DNA of 64,000 nucleotides, taken from NCBI RefSeq assembly GCF_009755225.1, contig NZ_WQKZ01000004.1:186001-250000 (forward strand), read 5' to 3'. Source of the stretch: Hymenobacter ginkgonis. GTDB taxonomy: Bacteria; Bacteroidota; Bacteroidia; Cytophagales; Hymenobacteraceae. Below, piece by piece: positions 1-8,329 of this stretch. The translations under genes and the position numbers were made by a program. Below the pieces are notes generated by a model. It was not told where the DNA came from. It did no database searches and saw only the letters and a list, made by a program, of their open reading frames with translations. Position 1 is the stretch's first letter; every line of letters starts with the position of its first letter.

Positions 1-966
1 CGCTTCTATCTTTTGATGGCTCAGTATATGGCGCAGCGCTGGCGCTGGCCTTCCTTCAGTTACTTTACTAGTAGTAAGCACGCTGCCTAGTGCTTTTACA
101 TGGCGCAGCACCTCAGCGGCCGGCATATCGGCGGCATCGGTTTCGGCTAGCGCAAAGTCATAAAGGCCCTGCCAAATATCACCGCTCAAACGCTCCTTTA
201 AGTAAAGTTGCTCGCCGTGGCGCAGCACAAAGTAATGGAAGTAGCGTGTGCGTGCTGCTTTAGCCTTGCTCTTGATGGGAAGCAGCGCCACTTGCCCATG
301 CTGAAATGCCCAGCACTCACTTTGCAGAGGGCAAAACAAACAGTCGGGCTTGGCCGGCGTGCACTGTAGCGCTCCAAACTCCATAATAGCTTGGTTGAAG
401 TCGGCCGCATGGGCCGGTGGCAGGTGTTGGTCGGCCACTGCTTGGAATTCTTTGCGCGAAGCAGGCGCGGCGATGTCGGAATGCAAGCCGAAAATGCGGG
501 CTAAAACCCGAAAAACGTTGCCATCGAGCACCGCCACTGCCTCGTCGAACGCAAAAGATGCAATAGCTGCTGCCGTGTAGGGCCCTACCCCTTTCAGCTG
601 CCGCAAGCCCGCGTAAGTGGCCGGAAATTGGCCACCAAACTCGCTTACCACCTGCTGAGCGGTGTGGTGCATATTGCGGGCTCGGGAGTAGTAACCCAGG
701 CCTTGCCAGTGCCGCAAAACCTCCTGTTCAGGTGCGGCTGCTAAATCATGGACGGTGGGGTAAGACGTCAGAAAATCAAGGTAATACGGTGAACCCTGAG
801 CCACGCGCGTCTGTTGTAAAATAACTTCTGAAAGCCAGATGGCGTAAGGGTCGCGGGTATGCCGCCAAGGCAGGTCGCGACGGTGGCGCGGATACCAAGC
901 CAAAAGGGCTTGTGCCAGAAACGAAGGGCGATGCGTTGAAGCAGTTGAATGAGTCAAAGAGAGCAA
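1..966 (-). CDS. mutY: A/G-specific adenine glycosylase MutY (3' end cut by window edge)
   Basis: Base-excision repair glycosylase that removes adenine mispaired with 8-oxoguanine. The minus-strand frame stays open for about 322 codons and runs off the left edge. Visible in order: catalytic Glu in EVILQQTRV (about residue 47), the helix-hairpin-helix LKGVGPYTAAAIASF, the catalytic Asp in AVLDGNVFRV, the iron-sulfur loop CTPAKPDCLFCPLQSEC (C-x6-C-x2-C-x5-C), and the start of the C-terminal 8-oxoG recognition domain, ending in HILSHQKIEA at the edge. There is no in-frame ATG near the N-terminus. TTG at 966-964 is the best start because it gives the expected short lead-in to the first helix. It is transcribed divergently from the HU gene. 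Family assignment is secure; the start codon is inferred. Confidence 0.93.
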   Translation of the reverse strand, partial: MLSLTHSTASTHRPSFLAQALLAWYPRHRRDLPWRHTRDPYAIWLSEVILQQTRVAQGSPYYLDFLTSYPTVHDLAAAPEQEVLRHWQGLGYYSRARNMHHTAQQVVSEFGGQFPATYAGLRQLKGVGPYTAAAIASFAFDEAVAVLDGNVFRVLARIFGLHSDIAAPASRKEFQAVADQHLPPAHAADFNQAIMEFGALQCTPAKPDCLFCPLQSECWAFQHGQVALLPIKSKAKAARTRYFHYFVLRHGEQLYLKERLSGDIWQGLYDFALAETDAADMPAAEVLRHVKALGSVLTTSKVTEGRPAPALRHILSHQKIEA

Positions 967-1015
967 AATAATGAGATAGAATACCTTGGCTAAAGGAGAA
1001 ACTTGAAGTTTTCCA

Positions 1016-1046
1016 TTGGCCGAACAACAATTAAGGAGTACCTTTG
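1016..1046 (+). promoter_or_regulatory. Bacteroidota-type promoter for the HU gene
   Basis: TTG at 1016-1018 and TACCTTTG at 1039-1046, separated by 20 bases, match the primary sigma factor consensus of Bacteroidota (TTG about -33, TAnnTTTG about -7). Transcription would begin near 1052, leaving a leader of about 100 nt that contains a run of ten T (1121-1130) before the GTG start at 1155. Confidence 0.7.
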
Positions 1047-1154
1047 CGCTCCGTTTCAGATGGCGAACCTCCTACCGGGCAAGGGATTACGCTGAAAACG
1101 GGAAGCTTATCCGCCTGATATTTTTTTTTTCACTTCCAGTACCCCCTTACCAAC

Positions 1155-1502
1155 GTGACCAAAGCTGAGGTAATTTCCGAAATTTCGCAGAAAACCGGCA
1201 TCGAGAAAGCCGATGTCCTGACGACCGTCGAAGCCTTCTTCAAAGTAGTGAAGGATTCGATGACTGAAGGTCATAACATTTACGTTCGTGGCTTCGGCTC
1301 ATTCGTGAACAAGAAACGTGCTCGTAAAGTAGCCCGTAACATCTCGAAAAATACGTCGCTCATTATTGATGAGCACTTCATTCCAAGCTTCAAGCCGAGC
1401 AAAACTTTTGTTGCCAAAATTAAAGGCAGCAAAAAAATCACCGGCGAAACTTCGGACAAAGCCCCTAAGGCCGCTAAAGGCCCTAAAAAAGCTAAAGCTT
1501 AG
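1155..1502 (+). CDS. HU/IHF-family DNA-binding protein
   Basis: Histone-like nucleoid protein of 115 residues. The first 90 residues form a complete HU/IHF domain: N-terminal helices (TKAEVISEISQKTG), the GFGSF turn before the DNA-binding arm, and the C-terminal helix. After that comes a Lys/Ala/Pro-rich tail of about 25 residues (KAPKAAKGPKKAKA), which is longer than in enteric HU; such tails usually add non-specific DNA contacts. The start is GTG at 1155, where the conserved N-terminal TKAE begins. A strong promoter lies at 1016-1046. HU versus IHF-like specificity cannot be decided from sequence alone. Confidence 0.93.
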   Translation: MTKAEVISEISQKTGIEKADVLTTVEAFFKVVKDSMTEGHNIYVRGFGSFVNKKRARKVARNISKNTSLIIDEHFIPSFKPSKTFVAKIKGSKKITGETSDKAPKAAKGPKKAKA

Positions 1503-1526
1503 TTCTAGTTGTGTTTGTTGAAGTGA

Positions 1527-1591
1527 TGGGGTGATGAGGGCGCCTACCCCCACCTACGGGTGGGCTGGTAGTTTCGCCACTCATCACCCCA
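1527..1591. repeat. Inverted repeat between the HU gene and the TPR gene
   Basis: Arms TGGGGTGATGAG (1527-1538) and its exact complement (1580-1591) flank a 41-base loop containing CTACCCCC. It lies 25 bases after the HU stop and may end or protect that transcript. It also argues that the TPR protein starts at 1621 and not at the in-frame ATG at 1531. Confidence 0.55.
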
Positions 1592-1620
1592 TTATTTTAC
1601 TGCTCTACCCCTCCTCCGGC

Positions 1621-2556
1621 ATGGCCTCTGTTTCTCGAACCGGTACACACCAGCTGCTGCTGCTGGCCGGCGCTATTGCGCTGGCGGGCGGCCTTTATGC
1701 ATTGCCCAAGGGCATTGTGAAGCCTAAAGCTGGCAAAGCTGAGTTGAACCAGGACGCAGCACAGACCGCTACCCGCGATGGCGGCGGCATGGCAACCAAT
1801 GGGTCGAAGGCCGATGATTCGTCGGGTCCACGCCCTGCTGAAACAGGCACGGTGGGCGGTGAAGGCGGTGCTACAGCGGCCGCACCACACACCCAGGCTA
1901 CCCCCGCTCAGCGGCAGGAGCTAAATACGCTACTGGCTCAGTATAAGGCAGGTGCCAATGCCGCTACCCGCCGCCCGGTAGCCATTACGCTGGCTGAACG
2001 CTACGCTACGGTGCAGCGCTTCGACAGCGCTGGCTACTACCTGGCCACGGTGGCCACAGCGCAACCCAGTGAAAAAGCTTGGCAACAAGCTGCTGATGCT
2101 TACTTCCAAGCCTATAGCTTCGCAGCTTCTGATGAGCGCAAGAAAATGCTTGGTGGCAAAGCAATGGAGCTGTACGACAAAGTATTAGCAGCTAATCCAA
2201 GTAACCTGGATGCTAAAACTAACCTGGGCATGGCCTACATGAGCAGCGACAACCCCGTGAGAGGGATTACGCTGCTGCGTGAAGTGCTAGAACAGGACCC
2301 TAAGAATGAGAAAGTTCTTTACAACCTCGGTATTTTGGCCATGCAGAGCAATCAGCTGGACCGGGCTGCCGAGCGTTTTGGAGAACTTGTAAAAGTGAAT
2401 CCAACCAACGTAAATGGCCAGTTCTACCTGGGTATTGCGTTGTCGCGTACTAACAAGCCTGCCGAAGCCCGGCAGGCCTTGCTCAAAGCTAAGAGCCTTA
2501 GCAACGACCCAGCCCTTGCGGCTTCAGTTGACGAGACCTTGGCAAAGCTTAAGTAA
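1621..2556 (+). CDS. Membrane-anchored tetratricopeptide repeat protein
   Basis: About 311 residues starting at the ATG at 1621. An earlier in-frame ATG (1531) lies inside a palindrome and would add a non-conserved leader. Residues about 8-27 (LLLLAGAIALAGGLYALP) form one membrane segment, with little basic sequence before it. A low-complexity Ala/Gly/Thr linker to about residue 95 follows, then at least three TPR units (for example NPSNLDAKTNLGMAYMSSDN). TPR domains bind proteins; nothing shows the partner. The position between an HU gene and RNase G is an arrangement I associate with Cytophagales genomes, but I could not check this. Confidence 0.8.
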   Translation: MASVSRTGTHQLLLLAGAIALAGGLYALPKGIVKPKAGKAELNQDAAQTATRDGGGMATNGSKADDSSGPRPAETGTVGGEGGATAAAPHTQATPAQRQELNTLLAQYKAGANAATRRPVAITLAERYATVQRFDSAGYYLATVATAQPSEKAWQQAADAYFQAYSFAASDERKKMLGGKAMELYDKVLAANPSNLDAKTNLGMAYMSSDNPVRGITLLREVLEQDPKNEKVLYNLGILAMQSNQLDRAAERFGELVKVNPTNVNGQFYLGIALSRTNKPAEARQALLKAKSLSNDPALAASVDETLAKLK

Positions 2557-2609
2557 GAATTAAGCTTGCCGAATCAGGACTTATTCGTAAGTACCGAGTC
2601 CTAATGAAG

Positions 2610-2617
2610 TAACTTTG
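2610..2617 (+). promoter_or_regulatory. Possible -7 promoter element (TAACTTTG)
   Basis: TAACTTTG matches TAnnTTTG and lies 47 bases before the COX24-like gene. No convincing TTG is present 19-21 bases upstream, so this is a half-matched promoter at best. Confidence 0.35.
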
Positions 2618-2664
2618 ATTCCTGACTTTCAAATCCTAATTTTTAACTCTTAATTCCCCAGACG

Positions 2665-2754
2665 ATGCCCTGCGGTAAAAAACGTAAACGCCATAAAATC
2701 GCCACTCACAAGCGCAAGAAGCGCCTGCGCAAAAACCGTCACAAGAAGAAGTAA
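2665..2754 (+). CDS. COX24/AURKAIP1-like very small basic protein, probably ribosome-associated
   Basis: A 29-codon gene. The product begins MPCGKKRKRHKIATHKRKKR and ends in RKNRHKKK; over half its residues are Lys, Arg or His. It resembles the COX24_C/AURKAIP1 (mS38-type) family, whose members bind the small ribosomal subunit, and Bacteroidota carry annotated copies of this size. It sits between the TPR gene and RNase G on the same strand, and is followed by an intrinsic terminator at 2902-2939. The assignment is from recalled family pattern. A ribosomal role is likely from composition but is not shown here. Confidence 0.75.
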   Translation: MPCGKKRKRHKIATHKRKKRLRKNRHKKK

Positions 2755-2901
2755 TCTTCTGACTTAGTGCGGTGTAGGGAGTGAGCAGCTGGCTGTTAAA
2801 GGTTAGCGGCTCGCTTATCTCTCACTCACGTAGCCTCCGCCACGCGGACGACTACCGTGGTGCGCCAAGCTACCCCAGGGGGGTAGTGGCCGTGGCTCGC
2901 G

Positions 2902-2939
2902 AGGGAAGCTAGGACATTACTGGTCCTGGCTTCCCTTTT
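2902..2939 (+). terminator. Intrinsic terminator after the COX24-like gene
   Basis: A 14-bp stem (AGGGAAGCTAGGAC pairing with GTCCTGGCTTCCCT, one T-G wobble), a 7-base loop and TTTT. It separates the small basic protein gene from RNase G, which therefore probably has its own promoter. Confidence 0.75.
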
Positions 2940-2999
2940 GCCGGTTTCGGGGCATACCGTGCCAGCATGGTAGCGGGGCTATACTAACCAACCAATACG

Positions 3000-4610
3000 T
3001 TGAGCAATGAACTAATAATCAATTCGACCCCCGAGGGCGAGCGGATTGCCTTGCTCCAGGATAAACGGCTGATAGAGTATCACTTCGACCGTAATGACAC
3101 CAACTACGCAGTAGGTGATATCTTCCTGGGTACGGTTCGCAAAGTAATGCCGGGCCTTAATGCAGCGTTTGTGGATATTGGCTCCGAGAAGGATGCTTTT
3201 CTGCATTATGGCGATTTAGGCGAACAATATCCCTCTCTCCAGAAATGGGTAAATGGGGTGATGAAACACCAGATTTCAACAGCCGGGCTTGAAAATTTCA
3301 GCCAGGAAGCGCTATTGGATAAGGTTGGCAAAGCCGAAAGTGTATTCAAAAAAGGCCAGCCGATGCTGGTCCAAATTATAAAGGAGCCTATTTCGACGAA
3401 AGGCCCGCGGGTGAGCACCGACATTTCGATGGCCGGCCGCTACCTCGTCCTGATGCCGTTTACGAACAGCATCAGCGTATCGAAAAAAATAGTGAGCAAG
3501 GCTGAGCGCGACCGTCTCAAGCGCCTTATTGCCAGCATCAAGCCCGAAGGTTTTGGCGTTATTATCCGCACCGTAGCGGAAGGCCATGAAGTAGCCGAAC
3601 TAGACCGCGACATGCAGAGCATGGTCGAGAATTGGGAAAAGCTTTACGCTAATCTGCGCAAGGGCCAATCGCGCGATAAACTGCTCGGCGAGTTAGGCCG
3701 CACTTCTTCGATGCTGCGCGATATGCTCAATGAGTCGTTTGACTCGATTGTGGTTGATACGCCCGCCCGGTTTGAAGAAATGCGGGATTATGTGCAGAAA
3801 ATTGCCCCCGACCGCGCCGGTTTGGTTAAGCTGCACAATAATAAGGCGAAGGTGTTCGAACACCTGGGTATTGAGAAGCAGCTTAAAACGCTTTTCGGTA
3901 AAACAGTAAGTGTGCCGGGTGGCGGCTACCTTGTAATAGAGCATACCGAAGCGCTGCACGTAGTAGATGTTAACTCCGGCTCGAAGAGCAACCAGGAGAA
4001 CGACCAAGAGGCTACGGCACTCATGATTAACCTATTGGCGGCGAAGGAGGTAGCACGCCAATTGCGCCTGCGCGATATGGGTGGCATCATCGTAGTGGAC
4101 TTCATCGATATGCGCGCCGCCGAGAGCCGCAAGAAGGTGGAGGATGCGGTGTATAGCATCATGAAGCAGGACAAGGCCAAGTTTACTATCCTGCCCATCA
4201 CCAAGTTTGGGTTGATGCAGATAACCCGGCAACGGGTACGCCCGGCCGAAACCATCGTGACTGGCGAAGTTTGCCCTACTTGCGGCGGTACGGGCAAGAT
4301 TTCGGCTTCCATCCAAGTGACGGACGAAATTGATAACAGCATCGACGACCTGTTGGTGAACCAGAACCAGGCGGGCATCACACTGTATGTGCATCCTTTC
4401 CTGCACGCTTTCTATACCAAAGGCTTAGTGAGCCGGCAAATGAAATGGTATTTGAAGTACTACAAGTGGGTGAAGGTGATGAAGGATACTTCGCTCGGCC
4501 TTACCGACTTCCGCATCGAAGACGAGCACGGCGAGCAAATTGAATTGCACTCGGCTTCGGCTGCCATGGCGCGGGCGCAGGACCGGGAAGTAGTTGAAAT
4601 CACCGAATAA
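3000..4610 (+). CDS. rng: Ribonuclease E/G family endoribonuclease (RNase G)
   Basis: Endonuclease for rRNA maturation and mRNA decay; 536 residues, close to RNase G and lacking the long C-terminal scaffold of enteric RNase E. Features in order: N-terminal RNase H-like segment (SNELIINSTPEGERIALL); S1 domain about residues 35-130 (VGDIFLGTVRKVMPGLNAAF); 5'-sensor and catalytic region with the metal-binding Asp residues in VVDVNSGSKSNQ and IIVVDFIDMR; zinc-link motif CPTCGGTGK. The start is TTG at 3000, chosen because the conserved SNELIINST begins right after it. A bidirectional terminator follows at 4680-4723. Confidence 0.93.
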   Translation: MSNELIINSTPEGERIALLQDKRLIEYHFDRNDTNYAVGDIFLGTVRKVMPGLNAAFVDIGSEKDAFLHYGDLGEQYPSLQKWVNGVMKHQISTAGLENFSQEALLDKVGKAESVFKKGQPMLVQIIKEPISTKGPRVSTDISMAGRYLVLMPFTNSISVSKKIVSKAERDRLKRLIASIKPEGFGVIIRTVAEGHEVAELDRDMQSMVENWEKLYANLRKGQSRDKLLGELGRTSSMLRDMLNESFDSIVVDTPARFEEMRDYVQKIAPDRAGLVKLHNNKAKVFEHLGIEKQLKTLFGKTVSVPGGGYLVIEHTEALHVVDVNSGSKSNQENDQEATALMINLLAAKEVARQLRLRDMGGIIVVDFIDMRAAESRKKVEDAVYSIMKQDKAKFTILPITKFGLMQITRQRVRPAETIVTGEVCPTCGGTGKISASIQVTDEIDNSIDDLLVNQNQAGITLYVHPFLHAFYTKGLVSRQMKWYLKYYKWVKVMKDTSLGLTDFRIEDEHGEQIELHSASAAMARAQDREVVEITE

Positions 4611-4679
4611 GCTACGGAGAGAAGTTTTAGCAAATCTCACGGATTTTACGAACATCGGGGAAATTATCTCCTGATTATA

Positions 4680-4723
4680 CCTAACAAGAAAGGCTACCCG
4701 CTTGGGTAGCCTTTCTTGTTAGG
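4680..4723. terminator. Bidirectional intrinsic terminator between rng and the outer-membrane gene
   Basis: A perfect 20-bp stem (left arm begins CCTAACAAGAAAGGCTACCC) with a 4-base loop and A/T-rich flanks. It lies between convergent genes and can serve both. Confidence 0.85.
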
Positions 4724-4796
4724 TATTGGTAAGGGTAGCACTTCAATGCCATCCACGCAATTCGTGGAATTCACTAAAATTCGCGCTAATCAGTGC

Positions 4797-5489
4797 TTAG
4801 AATTTCAAGCCGAGGTCGAGAGCAAATAAGCTGTTTTTAATATTGACATCGCTAAAACCACGGTTTTTTTCGAAGTAGCGGTCAAAGTCAACTAAGCCGT
4901 GGTGGTAGCTGATGCCAGCCAGCAACTTAGTGCTTTGGCCTAGTTGATACTCTACCCCGGCCCCACCAATTAGGTTAGCATCTATATCTAGGATATGACT
5001 GCCTGCTTTCGTTTGGTTGTTATTGTCGTAGGGGTCGGTATAGTACTTCTCACCGTCGATACGTGCCTGCACTGGCACGGCCAACGAGCCGCCCACTTGA
5101 AAATAAACACGCGTATCGGGCGCTACCTCATTCGTAAATAGCTTCACGGTAAGTGGCAATTCCAGGTACTGCAAGCTTATTTTTTGCTCTACGCGCACAC
5201 CAGTGGTTCCTCCGCTTGGGGAAACAGTCCGGTCGTTATAGCCAATTGTGCCGCCTTTACCCGTCAAAAACAAGCCCGTGTTGAAGGCATAATTTTCGCC
5301 AAAAAAGTAATCGACAAAAATTCCGCCGCCGAAGCTGAGCTTGGCTTTTTCAGACGTGAAAGACGTGGAGGAAGGCGAATCGGGACGCAGATACGTAATG
5401 GACGGCGATACTTTCAAACCAATTTCTACTTGCGCGAAAGCAGCGGGGGCTACTGCCAGCGCAGCAAGCGTTAAGAATAGCTTTTTCAT
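4797..5489 (-). CDS. Outer-membrane beta-barrel protein (PorT/OMP_b-brl_2 type)
   Basis: 230 residues with a clear signal peptide (MKKLFLTLAALAVAPAAFAQ). Then come alternating hydrophobic beta strands typical of eight-stranded barrels: VEIGLKVSPSITYLR near the start, GGGIFVDYFFGENYAFNTGLFLTG about residues 54-78, LQYLELPLTVKLF about residues 110-122, GGAGVEYQLGQSTKLLAGISYHHG about residues 176-199, and a final strand ending in aromatic Phe (FALDLGLKF). Function is unknown; the family is very common in Bacteroidota. It converges with rng and is divergent from gldB. The role could be a small porin-like or structural protein. Confidence 0.85.
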   Translation of the reverse strand: MKKLFLTLAALAVAPAAFAQVEIGLKVSPSITYLRPDSPSSTSFTSEKAKLSFGGGIFVDYFFGENYAFNTGLFLTGKGGTIGYNDRTVSPSGGTTGVRVEQKISLQYLELPLTVKLFTNEVAPDTRVYFQVGGSLAVPVQARIDGEKYYTDPYDNNNQTKAGSHILDIDANLIGGAGVEYQLGQSTKLLAGISYHHGLVDFDRYFEKNRGFSDVNIKNSLFALDLGLKF

Positions 5490-5550
5490 AAGGTAACTAA
5501 ATTATTGCCCGCCTTCTAGGAACGGTACACGACGGTGGAAAGGTGTAATT

Positions 5551-6582
5551 TTGTACAAAAATACCTTGCGCTTGAAAATCTCTGCCTACCTCTCGGCTTT
5601 TTTACTAGTATTTACTGGGTTGCTAGCGGGTTGCCGCCAGGGCTCGGAAGCGGGTTGCCGGCCCGACCCAGCCTCGGGCCAGCCCCCTACCCCCCTGCAC
5701 GTAGAGCACCTAGAGCGGGCTTTCTTCCAGATTAAAAATCCTGCTGAAGGGTTGCAATTTGTGCGGGCGCACCCGGTTTTTGCGCGCTATTATTTGCAGG
5801 CGGGGCAGGCACCCGTCGATACGCTGGCTAAAGCGCTGGCGCTGCTGGCTACTAATGCGGACTTGCAAAAGCTGAACCAGCAAACGGCAGCGGCATTCCC
5901 CGATTCGGCGGCGTTGCGGCAAGACATGAGTGCCTTGTTTGGGCGGGTAAAATATTACTTTCCCGATTTCCGCACGCCGCGGGCCGCCACGTACGTGAGC
6001 GGGCTGATTGGGAAGGACATCTTTGTAAACGACAGCCTGCTGGTTGTGAGCCTCGATTGGTTTGCCGGGCCAAAGGCCAGTTTCCGGCCCGACTTGCCTC
6101 AGTACATGCTGCGCCGCTACCAACCGGCCTACGTGCTGCCTACGCTGGCACTGGCCGTGGCCAGCAAGTACAACCGCCACCAGCTGACGGCCACTTCCGT
6201 GCTTGACCAGATGGTGGACCAGGGCAAGCGGCTTTATTTTGCGGGCCAGGTGCTGCCCTGCACCCCCGACTCGCTGCTGCTGGGCTACACGGGCAAGGAG
6301 CTGCGCAATGTGCAGTTCAACGAAGCTCGGATTTGGGGGCATTTTCTGGAAAACAACCTGCTGTTTACCACTACCCCCTTTATTATTCAGAAGTATGTGG
6401 GCGAGCGGCCCAACGTGCCCGAAATTGACCGCACCTGCCCCGGCCGGGTAGGCCAGTGGGTGGGCCTGCAAATAGTGCGCAAGTACATGGCCGAACATTC
6501 GGATATGACGCTGGCTAAGCTTATGGCTGAGAAAGACGCCCAGCGCATCCTGAATGACTCGCATTACCGGCCAAAAAAGTAA
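5551..6582 (+). CDS. gldB: Gliding motility-associated lipoprotein GldB
   Basis: Lipoprotein required for gliding in Flavobacterium and conserved in gliding Bacteroidota. About 343 residues, the usual size. The N-terminus is a lipoprotein signal (AFLLVFTGLLAGC, lipidated Cys about residue 28). The body carries family-typical segments: DTLAKALALLATNADLQKL, YYFPDFRTPRAATYVSGL, FVNDSLLVVSLDWFAGP, YMLRRYQPAYVLPTLALAVA and a C-terminal MTLAKLMAEKDAQRIL. The TTG at 5551 is the longest start, but TAATTTTG (5546-5553), a -7-like element, overlaps it. TTG at 5566 or 5572 would still leave a complete lipoprotein signal, so the true start is uncertain by a few codons. Confidence 0.85.
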   Translation: MYKNTLRLKISAYLSAFLLVFTGLLAGCRQGSEAGCRPDPASGQPPTPLHVEHLERAFFQIKNPAEGLQFVRAHPVFARYYLQAGQAPVDTLAKALALLATNADLQKLNQQTAAAFPDSAALRQDMSALFGRVKYYFPDFRTPRAATYVSGLIGKDIFVNDSLLVVSLDWFAGPKASFRPDLPQYMLRRYQPAYVLPTLALAVASKYNRHQLTATSVLDQMVDQGKRLYFAGQVLPCTPDSLLLGYTGKELRNVQFNEARIWGHFLENNLLFTTTPFIIQKYVGERPNVPEIDRTCPGRVGQWVGLQIVRKYMAEHSDMTLAKLMAEKDAQRILNDSHYRPKK

Positions 6583-6598
6583 GGGTCAATGAACCGTA

Positions 6599-6659
6599 AA
6601 CAGTGAGCAATTAGCCGGCTTGTTCGTCCATAATTACGCCTTGTTCATTGCTCACTGTT
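6599..6659. repeat. Inverted repeat between gldB and the glycosyltransferase
   Basis: AACAGTGAGCAAT (6599-6611) is the exact complement of 6647-6659. The outer segments TCAATGAAC and GTTCATTGA extend the pairing after a small bulge. It may stabilise or end the gldB transcript. It is simple in composition, like the ftsA-ftsZ repeat at 53855-53948. Confidence 0.6.
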
Positions 6660-6669
6660 CATTGAAACT

Positions 6670-7875
6670 ATGCACATTGCCGTTTTCAGCCAGTACCATA
6701 CCAGCCCCGACTGCCCGGCGACGAGCCGGCACTACACGCTGCTGACTGAAATCGCCCGGCACCACCGCGTTACGCTGCTCACTACCCCTGCTTGGCGCAG
6801 CCAGCAGCTCACCCACGACTTTGCCTGGGTGCCGCCGGGGGTAGAACTGCGGGAAGCTACTATCCCGTATGAGAATAAGATGGGGCCGGCGCGGCGCGCC
6901 CTGGCTTTTGCGCAGTACGCGGCTTGGGCCTGGCGGGCGGGACGGCGCATTGCGCGGCCCGATGTGGTATGGGGCATCAGCACGCCGCTGACGGCGGCCT
7001 GGGCTGCTGCCCGAGTGGCGCGGAGTTGGCGCGTGCCGTGGGTATTTGAGGTGCAGGATTTATGGCCCTCGTTTCCGGTGGCGATGGGGGCCGTGCCCAC
7101 TGCGCTGGCTCGCCAACAGCTATTTGCTTTAGAAAAACGGCTCTACGAAAGCGCGGCGCACATTGTGCCCCTCTCACCCGATATGAGCCATTACGTGGCG
7201 CAGCTCGGCATTGCACCGAGTAAAATCACTACCCTCCTCAATGGCACCGACCTAAACCTAGCGGCCCGCGCTACCCCCCTCGCCGTGGCCGAGCTACGCC
7301 GTACACAGGCGCTAGCCGGCCAGCGGGTAGTGCTGTACGCCGGCACATTTGGCCGGGCCAACGACATGCCGACTGTGGTAGCGGCCGCCGAGGCGCTGGT
7401 AGCGGCCGACCCGGCCGTGACATTTCTCTTCCTGGGCCACGGCTATTACGAGCCCTTGGTGGCGGCGGCGGCGGCGCGCTGGCCGAGGCGCATTCGGCTG
7501 GTGGGAGGGCAGCCGCGCCACGCAGTATTTAGCTGGTTTGCGCTGGCTGAAGTGGCCGTGGTATCGTTTCTGGATATGCCCGTGCTGGACACAAATTCTC
7601 CGGCCAAACTCTACGATGCGCTGGCCGTGGGCACGCCAGTGCTTGTAACCAACAAAGGCTGGACTAAAACCTTGGTGGAGCAGCATCGCTGTGGCTGGTA
7701 CACCCCGGCTGGTGATGCCGCGGCGCTCGCCGCCCAGCTGCAGGCCGTGCTAGCCGACCCAGCGGGCCTGCGCGCTGCTGGAGAGCGCGGACGTGAGCTG
7801 GCGCAGACTGAATTTGACCGGGTAGCGATAGCCGGCCAGATGCAGGCGATTTTGGAGCGCGCAGCCAGGGGCTAG
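6670..7875 (+). CDS. Glycosyltransferase family 4 protein (WbuB-like)
   Basis: Cytoplasmic GT-B sugar transferase of 401 residues. The N-terminal acceptor domain opens with MHIAVFSQYHTSPDCPATSRHY, and its WVFEVQDLWPSFPVAMG segment (about residues 123-139) is typical of WbuB-like GT4 enzymes. The C-terminal donor domain shows VLYAGTFGRANDMP, FLFLGHGYYEPL and the nucleotide-sugar site VVSFLDMPVLDTNSPAKLYDALAVGTPVL (Asn-Ser-Pro-x-Lys). A role in polysaccharide or lipid-linked glycan synthesis is inferred; no other glycan genes are adjacent, so donor and acceptor are unknown. The start ATG follows an inverted repeat. Confidence 0.88.
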   Translation: MHIAVFSQYHTSPDCPATSRHYTLLTEIARHHRVTLLTTPAWRSQQLTHDFAWVPPGVELREATIPYENKMGPARRALAFAQYAAWAWRAGRRIARPDVVWGISTPLTAAWAAARVARSWRVPWVFEVQDLWPSFPVAMGAVPTALARQQLFALEKRLYESAAHIVPLSPDMSHYVAQLGIAPSKITTLLNGTDLNLAARATPLAVAELRRTQALAGQRVVLYAGTFGRANDMPTVVAAAEALVAADPAVTFLFLGHGYYEPLVAAAAARWPRRIRLVGGQPRHAVFSWFALAEVAVVSFLDMPVLDTNSPAKLYDALAVGTPVLVTNKGWTKTLVEQHRCGWYTPAGDAAALAAQLQAVLADPAGLRAAGERGRELAQTEFDRVAIAGQMQAILERAARG

Positions 7876-7998
7876 TCGGCTCAGGCAGCTAACTAATTTG
7901 CAATCAATACATAACTGTAGCTAGCCGGATGATTCGCCTGGGCACGTGCTTGCATAGTAGCTTGGTGCTTTGCTCAAGAACACTGGTATTAGCTACGC

Positions 7999-8034
7999 AA
8001 AAGCCCGACTGCAATTGCTTGCAGCCGGGCTTTT
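7999..8034. terminator. Bidirectional intrinsic terminator
   Basis: AAAAGCCCGACTGCAA pairs with TTGCAGCCGGGCTTTT with one mismatched pair; A and T tracts flank the stem on both sides. It lies between the convergent glycosyltransferase and Thr-rich protein genes. Confidence 0.8.
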
Positions 8035-8059
8035 ACACGTATTTAATAGGTAGTTAGGA

Positions 8060-8329
8060 CTACTTAATTTTGGTTTTGCGACCTTTAGCTTTCACTTTAG
8101 CATCAGCGGGTACTACCGTGGTAGGGGCTACCGTAGTAGTATTCGGGTTGGTGGTCGTCGTGGTCGACTCAACAGTGGTCGAAGCCGGCGTATTGATGTC
8201 CTGCGTTGACGTCGGAGTCGTTTGCGCAGGCGTGGTGGTGGTTTGGCGGGTAGTGGTCGTGCTGGTTTGGGCGTTTGCCGAATAAGCACCAGTTGCAAGC
8301 AAGGCAGTTAAAACAAGAAGCTTTTTCAT
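8060..8329 (-). CDS. Small Thr-rich secreted protein of unknown function
   Basis: 89 residues: a signal peptide (MKKLLVLTALLATGAYSANA, then Q) followed by a low-complexity Thr/Pro/Val region (runs of three to five Thr) and a basic end (KVKAKGRKTKIK). No domain is recognised. Although of low complexity, the signal peptide, the adjacent terminator (7999-8034) and the open upstream region argue that it is a real gene. Similar short MKK-signal, Thr-rich proteins are frequent in Hymenobacter-like genomes. It may be periplasmic or surface associated. Confidence 0.6.
   Translation of the reverse strand: MKKLLVLTALLATGAYSANAQTSTTTTRQTTTTPAQTTPTSTQDINTPASTTVESTTTTTNPNTTTVAPTTVVPADAKVKAKGRKTKIK

Noticed and set aside
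1531..1620. Upstream ATG for the TPR protein
   Set aside because: The extra 30 residues come from an inverted repeat; the ATG at 1621 gives a normal membrane anchor.
5710..6564. 284-codon minus-strand frame opposite gldB
   Set aside because: gldB on the plus strand has a lipobox and family motifs; the minus frame has none and is His/Gln-rich as expected from an antisense of GC-rich codons.
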